A DNA stretch of 6,830 bases from Bdellovibrio sp. GTDB taxonomy: Bacteria; Bdellovibrionota; Bdellovibrionia; Bdellovibrionales; Bdellovibrionaceae. Location of the stretch: the NCBI GenBank assembly GCA_003176075.1, contig PSRN01000182.1, positions 1 through 6,830 on the forward strand, read 5' to 3'. Below the pieces are notes generated by a model. The model saw only the letters and a list, made by a program, of their open reading frames with translations, was not told the DNA's origin and searched no databases. The translations under genes and the position numbers were made by a program. Below, piece after piece: positions 1-6,268 of this stretch (position 1 is its first letter; each line of letters begins with the position of its first letter).

Positions 1-2761
1 TCGGCTGAGCCTCGTTCGGCATGTTCATCGGAATGGACAGGGGGGCGGCGGCGGACTCCGAATCTGAAACGTAGCTGTACTCGGGCTCGGGACCCACCGG
101 CAGGACATTGGCCGGTGGTTGTGGCACCTTCAAGAGAGGTGACGAGCCGGCCGGCTTCGAAAATCGCAGGGGCGGCTGAGCCTCATCTTTGGGTTCGGGG
201 ATTTTAGGTTCAAGGAAGGGAAGGGCTGATCCCACCGAGCGCAGAACCGAGGAGACCGAAGGAATGGAAACACCCGAGGGGGGCGGGGTGCCCGGGTTGG
301 ACGTCGTTTCCGGTGCCGCCCCGTGAACAATCAGGGTCTTTGAAGGATCATCCGGATTGGGTGTCAGGTCATCGGGGTGGGCGGCGATCAGTTCCTCGTC
401 GAGCGTGCCTGATTTTGTCGCCGATGCCGGGAGATTCCTGTTCACCATGCCAGCTTGATTCACCCCTGGACTCATGACGCCACCGGCTTGCGGTGCTGTG
501 GAGGTGGTGGGATTGGGGGTCTTCTGCATCAGCTCTTCCATTTCGCGGATTTGCAAGTTCATGGCGGATTGGCGTCGCGAAAGGTCACGCACATCATGTG
601 TCAGGGAGTCGCGCTGCTTGCGCAGACTGCTGAGTTCACCGGTGTCGCTTTCAAGTTTGTGGACGAGGGAGTCATTTTCAATTTTCAACCGCTCGAGCTC
701 TTCCTTTTCATCGGTGAGTCGCGAGAGAATGGCCCGTTCTTCGGCCCGCAGCTCTTCCAGCTTCCTTTCTTGCTCCGCCAGGGCTGAGTTCAGTTCAGCA
801 TTCGAAGGACGCGGCGCTTGAGCGGCCTGGTCCTCCTCCTCCTCCTGGCGGCGGGCCAGTTCCGCCCGCTCCCGTGCCTGCACTTCGATGAGTTCTTGAT
901 GGCGGCGTTTGGCCTCTTTGGTTTCAGCCTCAAACTTGTTCCGCTTCTCCGTCTGCTCAACCGCTTCCTTCTGGATCTCTTTGACCAGCTCGTCGAGGAT
1001 GCGCTTTTCCTTTTTTTGCTTGTTCCGAAGGTCCTGGAGTTCATCCTGGATTTTTGTTTTTTCCTTACCGAGCAGTTTCAATTCGTCTTTGATGGTGGAG
1101 ATGGAGCTGACGAGTTCCTCGCGTTCGGAGGAAATTTTCTCGCTCGCCGATTTTTGCGCCGATTGGCTGTCTGAGATTTTATTTTGCAGCTCCTCGAGTT
1201 CTTGCTTGGCTTTCTCAAGTTGGGTCAGCTCGGTGGCCACTTGTTGGATCAATTCCGAATGCTGTTGGGTCAGAATCTCCCGGCTGTGGGTCAGTTGGTC
1301 AATTTCCGAGTCCATTTTTTTCTTCGCTTCGGAGGAGCGGAGAAGCTCGGCGCTCAGACGCTCGTGCTGTGGCTTCAGGGATTCCAGCTCTTTGGTCATC
1401 TGTTCAAGAGCTGCCGAGGTTTGAAGGTGCGAGCTCTTGGTTGACTTTGCCTCTTTTTCCAGTTGGCTGAGTTCGCTTTGCAGGGCCTGTTTGCGCGAAC
1501 CGAACTGTTTCACATCTTCTAGGAGGAGGGCCTTCTGGCCGTTGAGTTCGGCCAAAGTGCGGCGGGCCTCCTCCTCGGCCAAACGGCGATCGTTGTCATT
1601 CTTTGCGATGAGCTGATCGATCCTTCGTTTGCTTTCATTTTCGGTTCTTTGGGCTTCTTTTTGCGCGTCGTCGATGATCTTCTTGGCGGCGGCCGTGGTC
1701 TCTTCCATCCTTTGGCGAGCGCTGTTGGCGAAGTCGGTTTCTTGCTGGCGAATGCGCTCCTGGCTGCGGTTTTGCGCTTCTTTGGTTTGGCTGACAAGTT
1801 GTGCCGCCTGCGCGCTTGCCTCCGCGGTGAGGTGAGCCGCCTGGTTCTTCGCTTCATCCAACAGCTGATTGGCTTTGCCTTTCGCCTCATCCAGCACTTG
1901 GGTGGCCTTGACTTTGGCGGAGTCCGTGAGTTTGGTCGCGGCCGCTTTGGCGTCAATGATCAATTTCGAGGAAAGAATACGGGCTTCGGCCACGATTTCA
2001 GCTGATTTGTGGTGGGCGGCCTCGATCGCTTCTTTGGCTTCAGGGCTTGCCACTGGCGAAAGGGAAGACGCGTCCGAATCGGCCGCATTTTTTTGCGCTT
2101 CCTCGACGATCTTTCGCGCCTGGTCCCTCGCCTCCTCGATCAAAGCGCTGGATTTTCTTCTAGCTTCATCAACCAGGTGGGCGGCATGGGATTTCGCGTC
2201 CTCGACGTGTTTTGTGCCCACTTCCTCAGGCGCCTTTGTTCTGAATTTGCCCTCGGGAGTCCTGAAGTGCAAATTCAGCTCTTCGGGTTCAGCGGATTTG
2301 GCCGCCGGTTCGGATTTAACGATGACACTGGGATGGGAAAGATTCGGATTTTTGAGAGCCTTTTCCAAAAGATCCTGCGCTTCATTGATCGAAGTCCCCT
2401 TGAGTTTGGAAGGGGGGATCGGAATGTCGCTGTGTTCCTCCACTTCGTGAATTTCAAGATGGATGGAAACGTTGGTCTTGCCAAAGCTGATTTGATCCTC
2501 GGGCTCGACGTAGAACTTTTCATTTGGCCGCAGGAGAACGCCGTTGACGAAGGTTCCGTTGGAGGATCCCAGATCAGCGATGGAGATTCGTCCGTTCGAA
2601 CTGTTGACTTGAAGGTGGCGGCGGCTGATGTTGGCGTGATCAATCCGAATGGAAGAATCGCCGCCCCGGCCGATCACGAAGGACGGCTGATGGACCATCT
2701 GAACTTGTTCACGATGGTCCACGATGATCCGTAGAGCTATGGCGGTCACGCGTTTCGACAT
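1..2761 (-). CDS. FHA-domain protein with long hendecad/heptad coiled coil and proline-rich tail (3' end outside window)
   Basis: The frame reads without a stop from ATG at 2761 to the left edge, giving 920 residues of an incomplete protein. Residues about 8-104 are an FHA domain with its signature residues: G31-R32, S46-R-R-H49, and the SSNGTFVNG block at 66-74 (N68, N73). FHA domains bind phosphothreonine peptides, so the protein probably responds to Ser/Thr kinase signalling; no enzyme domain is visible. A linker (about 105-185) leads into a charged coiled coil from about 186 to 747. Its first part (196-228, 245-332) consists of 11-residue repeats with two hydrophobics followed by xEA. Residues 748-920 are rich in Pro, Ser and Ala and look disordered. 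There is no signal peptide or membrane helix, so it is likely a cytoplasmic scaffold or filament. Start: AAAAGG lies about 11 bases before ATG 2761 and the FHA fold begins at once. An in-frame ATG at 2833 would add 24 residues without clear homology or a strong ribosome site. Specific function unknown. Confidence 0.9.
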   Translation of the reverse strand, partial: MSKRVTAIALRIIVDHREQVQMVHQPSFVIGRGGDSSIRIDHANISRRHLQVNSSNGRISIADLGSSNGTFVNGVLLRPNEKFYVEPEDQISFGKTNVSIHLEIHEVEEHSDIPIPPSKLKGTSINEAQDLLEKALKNPNLSHPSVIVKSEPAAKSAEPEELNLHFRTPEGKFRTKAPEEVGTKHVEDAKSHAAHLVDEARRKSSALIEEARDQARKIVEEAQKNAADSDASSLSPVASPEAKEAIEAAHHKSAEIVAEARILSSKLIIDAKAAATKLTDSAKVKATQVLDEAKGKANQLLDEAKNQAAHLTAEASAQAAQLVSQTKEAQNRSQERIRQQETDFANSARQRMEETTAAAKKIIDDAQKEAQRTENESKRRIDQLIAKNDNDRRLAEEEARRTLAELNGQKALLLEDVKQFGSRKQALQSELSQLEKEAKSTKSSHLQTSAALEQMTKELESLKPQHERLSAELLRSSEAKKKMDSEIDQLTHSREILTQQHSELIQQVATELTQLEKAKQELEELQNKISDSQSAQKSASEKISSEREELVSSISTIKDELKLLGKEKTKIQDELQDLRNKQKKEKRILDELVKEIQKEAVEQTEKRNKFEAETKEAKRRHQELIEVQARERAELARRQEEEEDQAAQAPRPSNAELNSALAEQERKLEELRAEERAILSRLTDEKEELERLKIENDSLVHKLESDTGELSSLRKQRDSLTHDVRDLSRRQSAMNLQIREMEELMQKTPNPTTSTAPQAGGVMSPGVNQAGMVNRNLPASATKSGTLDEELIAAHPDDLTPNPDDPSKTLIVHGAAPETTSNPGTPPPSGVSIPSVSSVLRSVGSALPFLEPKIPEPKDEAQPPLRFSKPAGSSPLLKVPQPPANVLPVGPEPEYSYVSDSESAAAPLSIPMNMPNEAQP

Positions 2762-2962
2762 GTCTATAAGGACCTTTTCCAGGACATTCAAGTCCTTCCA
2801 AACTCGTCTCCTATTCGGTGATTGCCCATGCATTCTGAAGGATTCCAATGGATACAAATGGATTCCGCGGGCGAGCTTGCCTAAGGTCTGGTCGGTGATG
2901 AGCGGAACGGGCAGTCCTTTGAGCTTGTCTGAGAATCAAATTGCTCTTTGGCCGTGGTCCAG

Positions 2963-2977
2963 GCCCCTGAACGGGGC
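2963..2977. repeat. Small GC-rich hairpin
   Basis: GCCCC (2963-2967) and GGGGC (2973-2977) form a perfect 5-bp stem with the 5-base loop TGAAC. It lies about 200 bases upstream of the FHA gene start, in its probable leader. Neither strand has a T-run after the stem, so it is not a convincing intrinsic terminator. It could be part of a structured leader, or chance. Confidence 0.3.
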
Positions 2978-3005
2978 AATTCAAATAGAAAAAATTTAAG
3001 ATTTG

Positions 3006-3123
3006 GGACCTGATCGTGAGTCGCCTTCAGGAACGTTATCGGATGTAATCAGGTATTCCACCGCCGAAGGCGGTTCAGTCCAAGACCAGGCGACTGAGCG
3101 AGATTTCGAAGCGATGTAATCTC
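3006..3123. other. Cluster of inverted repeats: possible structured RNA or dispersed repeat
   Basis: Several perfect complementary segments are packed into about 120 bases. AGTCGCCT (3019-3026) pairs with AGGCGACT (3088-3095). ACCGCC (3060-3065) pairs with GGCGGT (3069-3074) across a GAA loop. ACCTGAT (3008-3014) pairs with ATCAGGT (3048-3054). GAGATT (3100-3105) pairs with AATCTC (3118-3123). The first and third pairings interlock, so they would form a pseudoknot or be alternatives. CCTGA (3009-3013) could also pair with TCAGG (3027-3031). The 9-mer GATGTAATC occurs directly repeated at 3042-3050 and 3113-3121. The strand is unknown, and I do not recognise a known RNA family, tRNA or riboswitch. 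Confidence 0.3.
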
Positions 3124-3147
3124 AAAAATTTAATTTTACATAACAAT

Positions 3148-3176
3148 TTGAGTAAGTTACCTCTGGATCATAAATT
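3148..3176 (+). promoter_or_regulatory. Candidate sigma-70-type promoter for the toxin-antitoxin pair
   Basis: TTGAGT (3148-3153) and TAAATT (3171-3176) are separated by exactly 17 bases, each matching 4 of 6 positions of the -35 and -10 consensus. The leader to the first start codon would be about 105 bases and would include the operator-like repeats. In DNA this AT-rich, chance matches are common; TTTACA at 3213-3218 is an alternative -35 with poor -10 partners. Confidence 0.3.
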
Positions 3177-3244
3177 TATAAGACCTAGAAAACGGGTGCG
3201 GAGTAAGAGTGTTTTACACAGTATATTATGTTTCGAAATTAAAT

Positions 3245-3288
3245 AGTCAATATTGACTTTTTAAGAAATATTGACTAAGGTAATATTA
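3245..3288 (+). promoter_or_regulatory. Operator-like palindrome and direct repeats upstream of the toxin-antitoxin pair
   Basis: AGTCAATATTGACT (3245-3258) is a perfect 14-bp palindrome. Its right ten bases, AATATTGACT (3249-3258), recur exactly at 3267-3276, 18 bp downstream. A further short palindrome, TAATATTA (3281-3288), repeats the AATATT core and abuts the ATG at 3289. Repeated half-sites directly before a gene pair that encodes a winged-helix protein fit an autoregulatory operator. Binding by the downstream protein is inferred. Confidence 0.5.
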
Positions 3289-3609
3289 ATGGCGGGTGCC
3301 CTCCTATTCGAAGAACGTAACTCTCACACACTGAAGGATGGCCGCATGGTGACGGTGTTTATGGATCTCTGGTCCATTGATCCTCCTGAGCCCGGCTTAC
3401 TGGAATCGAGATTCAAACTCAGCTGGATCGCCTTTGATGAATCGGATCCAAGCAAGCGTGTGCTGATGGATTGCCACAAACCCTTGGGGTTCCATCTGCA
3501 CATCGATACCGGCCCACAGATCCCCGTCACTGCATCGACGTTAGATGAAGCTTACGCGCTTTTTCGCTCTAAAATTGCCGAGTATTTCGGTGAAGAGCTG
3601 GAGGTTTAA
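3289..3609 (+). CDS. TumE-like (DUF6516-type) putative toxin
   Basis: A 106-residue soluble protein with no signal peptide or membrane helix. The order of motifs fits the TumE/DUF6516 family of small toxins: a DG turn at 17-18 (KDGRM), a strand with the pattern WSIDPPEPG (28-36) followed by RFKLSWIAFD (41-50), then a polar block with D61, H63, H69, H71 and D73 (RVLMD at 57-61, GFHLHID at 67-73), and a C-terminal helix ending in FGEELEV. Members commonly sit next to a DNA-binding antitoxin, as here; the molecular target is unknown to me. The ATG at 3289 is chosen because AAGG lies 8 bases upstream. An in-frame TTG at 3271 would add six residues but lies inside the operator repeat and has no ribosome site. 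The next gene starts one base after this stop. The family call rests on motif recall, without an alignment; toxicity is inferred from family and context. Confidence 0.78.
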   Translation: MAGALLFEERNSHTLKDGRMVTVFMDLWSIDPPEPGLLESRFKLSWIAFDESDPSKRVLMDCHKPLGFHLHIDTGPQIPVTASTLDEAYALFRSKIAEYFGEELEV

Positions 3610-3610
3610 A

Positions 3611-4015
3611 ATGAAAACTTACACCTTTCGCTATGACCCCGGCGCTACTTTGGATCAAGCCGGCCAAAGAATGCTTAAAGCCGCCCGCGGCGGTAAACCC
3701 AGCGTCCGTAAGGATGAAATGGCCTGTGCTGACTTCAAAACACTGTTAAAGATTGCGAGAGAAAGCCGCCTTGAGATTTTCCGCACTATCGTAAATAAAA
3801 AACCGGACTCCATTCACGCGCTGGCTAAAATCCTCGATAAAGACCACTCCTATGTTTTTCGGGAATGCCAAGTGTTAGAGGGTTTTGGTTTGATCCAACT
3901 TGAAAAAGCGAGTGGCGAAGGTCGCCCCAAGGTGCGGCCCATTGCCCTTTATGACCGGATCGTTTTTGATATGGGAATGAATGACGCCGAACTTGCCACA
4001 GCCCACGGGCAATAA
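3611..4015 (+). CDS. Winged-helix DNA-binding protein, TumA/HVO_A0114-like putative antitoxin
   Basis: A 134-residue protein. Residues about 52-121 form a winged helix-turn-helix: helix 1 near ESRLEIFRTI (51-60), helix 2 SIHALAKIL (67-75), a recognition helix DHSYVFRECQVLEGFG (78-93), and a wing rich in Gly, Arg and Lys (94-111) ending in the strand IALYDRIVFDM (111-121). This arrangement matches the HVO_A0114-type MarR-like regulators found beside TumE/DUF6516 toxins. The first 45 residues are basic and unassigned; they may contact the toxin. The start at 3611 is well supported: GGAGG (3600-3604) lies inside the end of the preceding gene, six bases upstream, and only one base separates the two genes, so translation is probably coupled. 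Expected role: neutralise the upstream protein and repress the pair through the repeats at 3245-3288. Toxin-first order is less common for type II modules, though known (for example higBA). An orphan transcription factor is the alternative. Confidence 0.8.
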   Translation: MKTYTFRYDPGATLDQAGQRMLKAARGGKPSVRKDEMACADFKTLLKIARESRLEIFRTIVNKKPDSIHALAKILDKDHSYVFRECQVLEGFGLIQLEKASGEGRPKVRPIALYDRIVFDMGMNDAELATAHGQ

Positions 4016-4050
4016 GTCAGGTCAGATATTAACGCTTGGTGTACCCACCT

Positions 4051-5316
4051 TCAACGTCGTAATGCCCTGGGATCAATGGCCTCTTGCAACCCATCGCCCA
4101 GGGAGTTGAAGCTGATCGTTGTCGCCAGGATCAATAGTCCAGGCACCACAATCAAAACCGGCGCTTCTTGCATAATTTCAAGGGCGTTGAAGAGCATGTT
4201 GCCCCAGCTGGGTGTGGGCTGTTGGATTCCGAGCCCGAGAAAACTGAGGGCCGCTTCGGCCTGAATGGACGATCCGACGCCGAGAGTGACACTGACCAGA
4301 AGGGGAGCCAGAACATTTGGAAAGAGATGGCGAAAAATAATATGAACGTCGGCGGCGCCAAGGGTTTTGGCGGCCAGAATGAATTCGCGCTCCTTCAGTG
4401 AGAGTACGCTGGCGCGCACCAGTCGAGCCACCTGCATCCAAGAAAAAAGCACCACCACGAAAACCAATTTGACGATGCTTTCATTGGCGGGAGTGACAAA
4501 AAGTCGCAGGGGCGGAAAGAGTTCTTCAAGTTTGCTCAAACTGACAGCTGACACGACGATAAGAATCGGCAGCTGCGGCAGGGAGAGCAGCGAATCAGTG
4601 ACCCGCATCAATAAGATATCGATCCAACCGCCGTAATAGCCGGCGGCGGCACCGACCAAAAGACCCAACAGGGCGGCCGCCACGGCCACTAAAATGCCCA
4701 CGCCGATGGACACGCGAGTGCCCCAAACGAGGCGAATAAAAACATCCCTTCCCAGTTCGTCGGTCCCCAGAACATGCAAGGTTGTCGTTCCTTGCAAAAG
4801 CTCCTTGAGATCTTTTTTTCCGGGACTCGAGAGCTTTTTTAAAATTTCCTTTTGCGCCGGTTTTTCCAGTCGCAACAGGCCGTAAAGGGCGTCTTCCGGC
4901 CGCTCGACTCCCGTGGCGTCTGCGGAGGTGTCGACGGAGCCGCCCGCGCTCACGGGAATTCCCCCCTGCCCGACAAGTTCCCGCTGCAGGGCCTTCGCGA
5001 CCTCTGGCTTTTGCTCGATGAATTGGTCCATCAGCGATTCCATTTGCCGGCTCGAAAGGCTGACGGTGCTCCAAGGGGTAAGGTAACGGTTGAGGGGGTT
5101 TTGCTCGTCGGGATCGATGCCCGACAGCCGGGTGATCGTGGGCGCTGACAGGGCGATGGTGACCATCAGGAGAATAACCCCAAAGCCGGCGACGGCCATG
5201 CGGTGCTCGAGAAAATTCGACCAGGCCAAGCGCCACAGCGGAAGGAATTGCGGGGCATTAGGGGCCGCTATCGACGGGCCCTCAGCGGTAGCTGATTCGC
5301 GGGTCTGCAAAGCCAT
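4051..5316 (-). CDS. oppC: Peptide-type ABC transporter permease, OppC/DppC family, with large insert
   Basis: An inner-membrane permease of 421 residues, one half of the channel of a di-/oligopeptide-type importer. The N-terminus carries the OppC_N-type segment (LWRLAWSNFLEHRMAVAGF, 27-45) and helix 1 (about 41-60). The conserved GTDELGRDVFIRLVWGTRVSI (184-204) then opens the permease domain, with further helices near 205-228, 243-260, 281-298, 336-358 and 384-403. The ATPase-contact (EAA) loop is at about 311-334, including EFILAAKTLGA and FRHLFPN. The protein ends in the typical DGLQEAIDPR. Family members are usually about 300 residues; the extra length is a polar stretch at about 66-180. 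I chose ATG 5316, eight bases after GGCGGA, which overlaps the end of the upstream permease gene by 35 bases. A TTG at 5334 would add six residues with no ribosome site. No ATPase gene follows, and the next gene converges 35 bases away. Substrate (peptide, nickel or other) cannot be told from sequence. Confidence 0.93.
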   Translation of the reverse strand: MALQTRESATAEGPSIAAPNAPQFLPLWRLAWSNFLEHRMAVAGFGVILLMVTIALSAPTITRLSGIDPDEQNPLNRYLTPWSTVSLSSRQMESLMDQFIEQKPEVAKALQRELVGQGGIPVSAGGSVDTSADATGVERPEDALYGLLRLEKPAQKEILKKLSSPGKKDLKELLQGTTTLHVLGTDELGRDVFIRLVWGTRVSIGVGILVAVAAALLGLLVGAAAGYYGGWIDILLMRVTDSLLSLPQLPILIVVSAVSLSKLEELFPPLRLFVTPANESIVKLVFVVVLFSWMQVARLVRASVLSLKEREFILAAKTLGAADVHIIFRHLFPNVLAPLLVSVTLGVGSSIQAEAALSFLGLGIQQPTPSWGNMLFNALEIMQEAPVLIVVPGLLILATTISFNSLGDGLQEAIDPRALRR

Positions 5317-6250
5317 AGAGAATATCCGCCACAAGGTTGAAGAAAAGAATCATGGAAACCGAAATCAGAAAACTGACCATGGCGACGTTGAAGTCGTTGG
5401 CGATGATCGAATCATAGACGAGTTTGCCAACGCCTTGATAGGCGAAGACGGTTTCGGTGATGGTCGCGCCGGAGAATACGCCGCCGAGACTGAGAGCCAG
5501 AATGGTGATCAGGGGCAGTAAAGCATTGCGGAAGGCATGATCGATGACCACCTGCCAGCGGGCGAGGCCCTTGGCGCGCGCCGTGCGGATAAAGTCCTGG
5601 CGGAGCGCCTCCATCATCGCCGATCGGGTGAACCGCAAGAAGACACCGATTTCAATGTGGGCGAGGGTGGCCGCGGGCAGTGCCAAATATTTGGCGCGAT
5701 CCCACAGTCCTCCCCAGAACCCGAACTCCTCACCGATCGTGAACGTGCCGCTGGCCGGAAGAATCTTGAAGCCCACCGCGAAGACCAGAATCAAAACCAT
5801 CCCCAACCAGAAAGTGGGCGCGCTGATGCCGGCGAAGGCGAAGAAATTCACGACAGTGTCAAACCTGGAGTTGGGCTTGAGCGCGGTGAGAATCCCCAAA
5901 GGAACGGCGATCGCCAAAGACAGCATCAAGGCAGCGACCGAGAGAACGAAAGTGTTGATGAGTTTGGGTCCCATCAGTTCGGTCACCGGGATGCGGTAAG
6001 TTCTGGAATAACCGAAATCCCCTTGCAGAAGATCCTTCACCCAACGGCCGTAGCGGACATGGGCGGGCTGGTCGAGCCCGTAAAGCGCGCGCAAGCGGAC
6101 AATGTCTTCAGCGGTGATGCGGGGGTTGGATTGGACCATCAGATCGACCGGGTCGCCGGGCATCAACGTCATCAGGTAAAAACAAAAAAATGACAGCGCC
6201 ACGATGACCACCAGGGTTTGGATCAATCGTCGAAAAATATAGTTGATCAT
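5282..6250 (-). CDS. oppB: Peptide-type ABC transporter permease, OppB/DppB family
   Basis: A full-length 322-residue inner-membrane permease, partner of the OppC-type protein encoded next. The N-terminus is classic for the family: a short basic start, helix 1 (about 8-30), then the LMPGDPVD motif (29-36) and the GLDQP turn (58-62) in the periplasmic segment. GDFGYSRTYRIPV (77-89) precedes helix 2 (about 99-122). Further helices lie near 133-160, 190-205, 242-260 and 291-315. The ATPase-contact loop is at 218-246, with FIRTARAKGL (220-229) and HAFRNALLP (238-246). The C-terminus is YGFADPRISYR, typical of DppB/OppB. The start at 6250 has a purine-rich run (GGAAGGGGAAAGGA) directly upstream and lies 18 bases after the binding-protein stop, so the genes are co-transcribed. 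Length and motifs are normal for the family. The substrate class is inferred only from family. Confidence 0.96.
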   Translation of the reverse strand: MINYIFRRLIQTLVVIVALSFFCFYLMTLMPGDPVDLMVQSNPRITAEDIVRLRALYGLDQPAHVRYGRWVKDLLQGDFGYSRTYRIPVTELMGPKLINTFVLSVAALMLSLAIAVPLGILTALKPNSRFDTVVNFFAFAGISAPTFWLGMVLILVFAVGFKILPASGTFTIGEEFGFWGGLWDRAKYLALPAATLAHIEIGVFLRFTRSAMMEALRQDFIRTARAKGLARWQVVIDHAFRNALLPLITILALSLGGVFSGATITETVFAYQGVGKLVYDSIIANDFNVAMVSFLISVSMILFFNLVADILYGFADPRISYR

Positions 6251-6268
6251 TCCTTTCCCCTTCCTTCC

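Larger units (their letters stand above)
2762..3288. other. Long intergenic region between divergent genes
   Basis: This 527-base stretch separates the FHA gene (leftward) from the toxin-antitoxin pair (rightward), so it must hold both promoters. The part up to about 3123 has composition like the neighbouring genes and is rich in inverted repeats. From about 3124 to 3288 it is strongly AT-rich. The short open frames on both strands lack ribosome sites and family signatures, so I call no gene here. The FHA frame stays open upstream of its start as far as a TGA at 2936-2938. Confidence 0.7.

Noticed and set aside
1..182. Repeat of the 12-mer CGGCTGAGCCTC near 2-13 and 172-183
   Set aside because: It encodes EAQP in the low-complexity proline-rich tail at both places, so short codon-level repetition explains it; no larger repeat unit is visible.
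455..2450. Several long plus-strand frames opposite the coiled-coil gene
   Set aside because: They are shadows: the minus-strand frame is continuous over the whole region with clear domain structure, and the plus-strand products are low-complexity mirror translations of coiled-coil codons.
2724..2999. Plus-strand open frame of 91 codons opposite the FHA gene start and its leader
   Set aside because: It overlaps the FHA domain coding start, has no ribosome site, and its product matches no family I know.
3006..3123. CRISPR array or tRNA-like element
   Set aside because: There are only two copies of a 9-mer and no regular spacer pattern, and no acceptor stem, T-loop or CCA arrangement can be formed.
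3000..3124. Short frames on both strands (39 codons plus, about 40 codons minus) that read like fragments of protein
   Set aside because: Neither has a usable start codon or ribosome site, and both strands are open at once, which is better explained by composition or a repeat than by a gene. A decayed gene cannot be excluded without a search.
4016..4050. Possible terminator between the convergent genes
   Set aside because: The only stem is GGTG (4038-4041) with CACC (4046-4049), four base pairs with no T-run on either strand.
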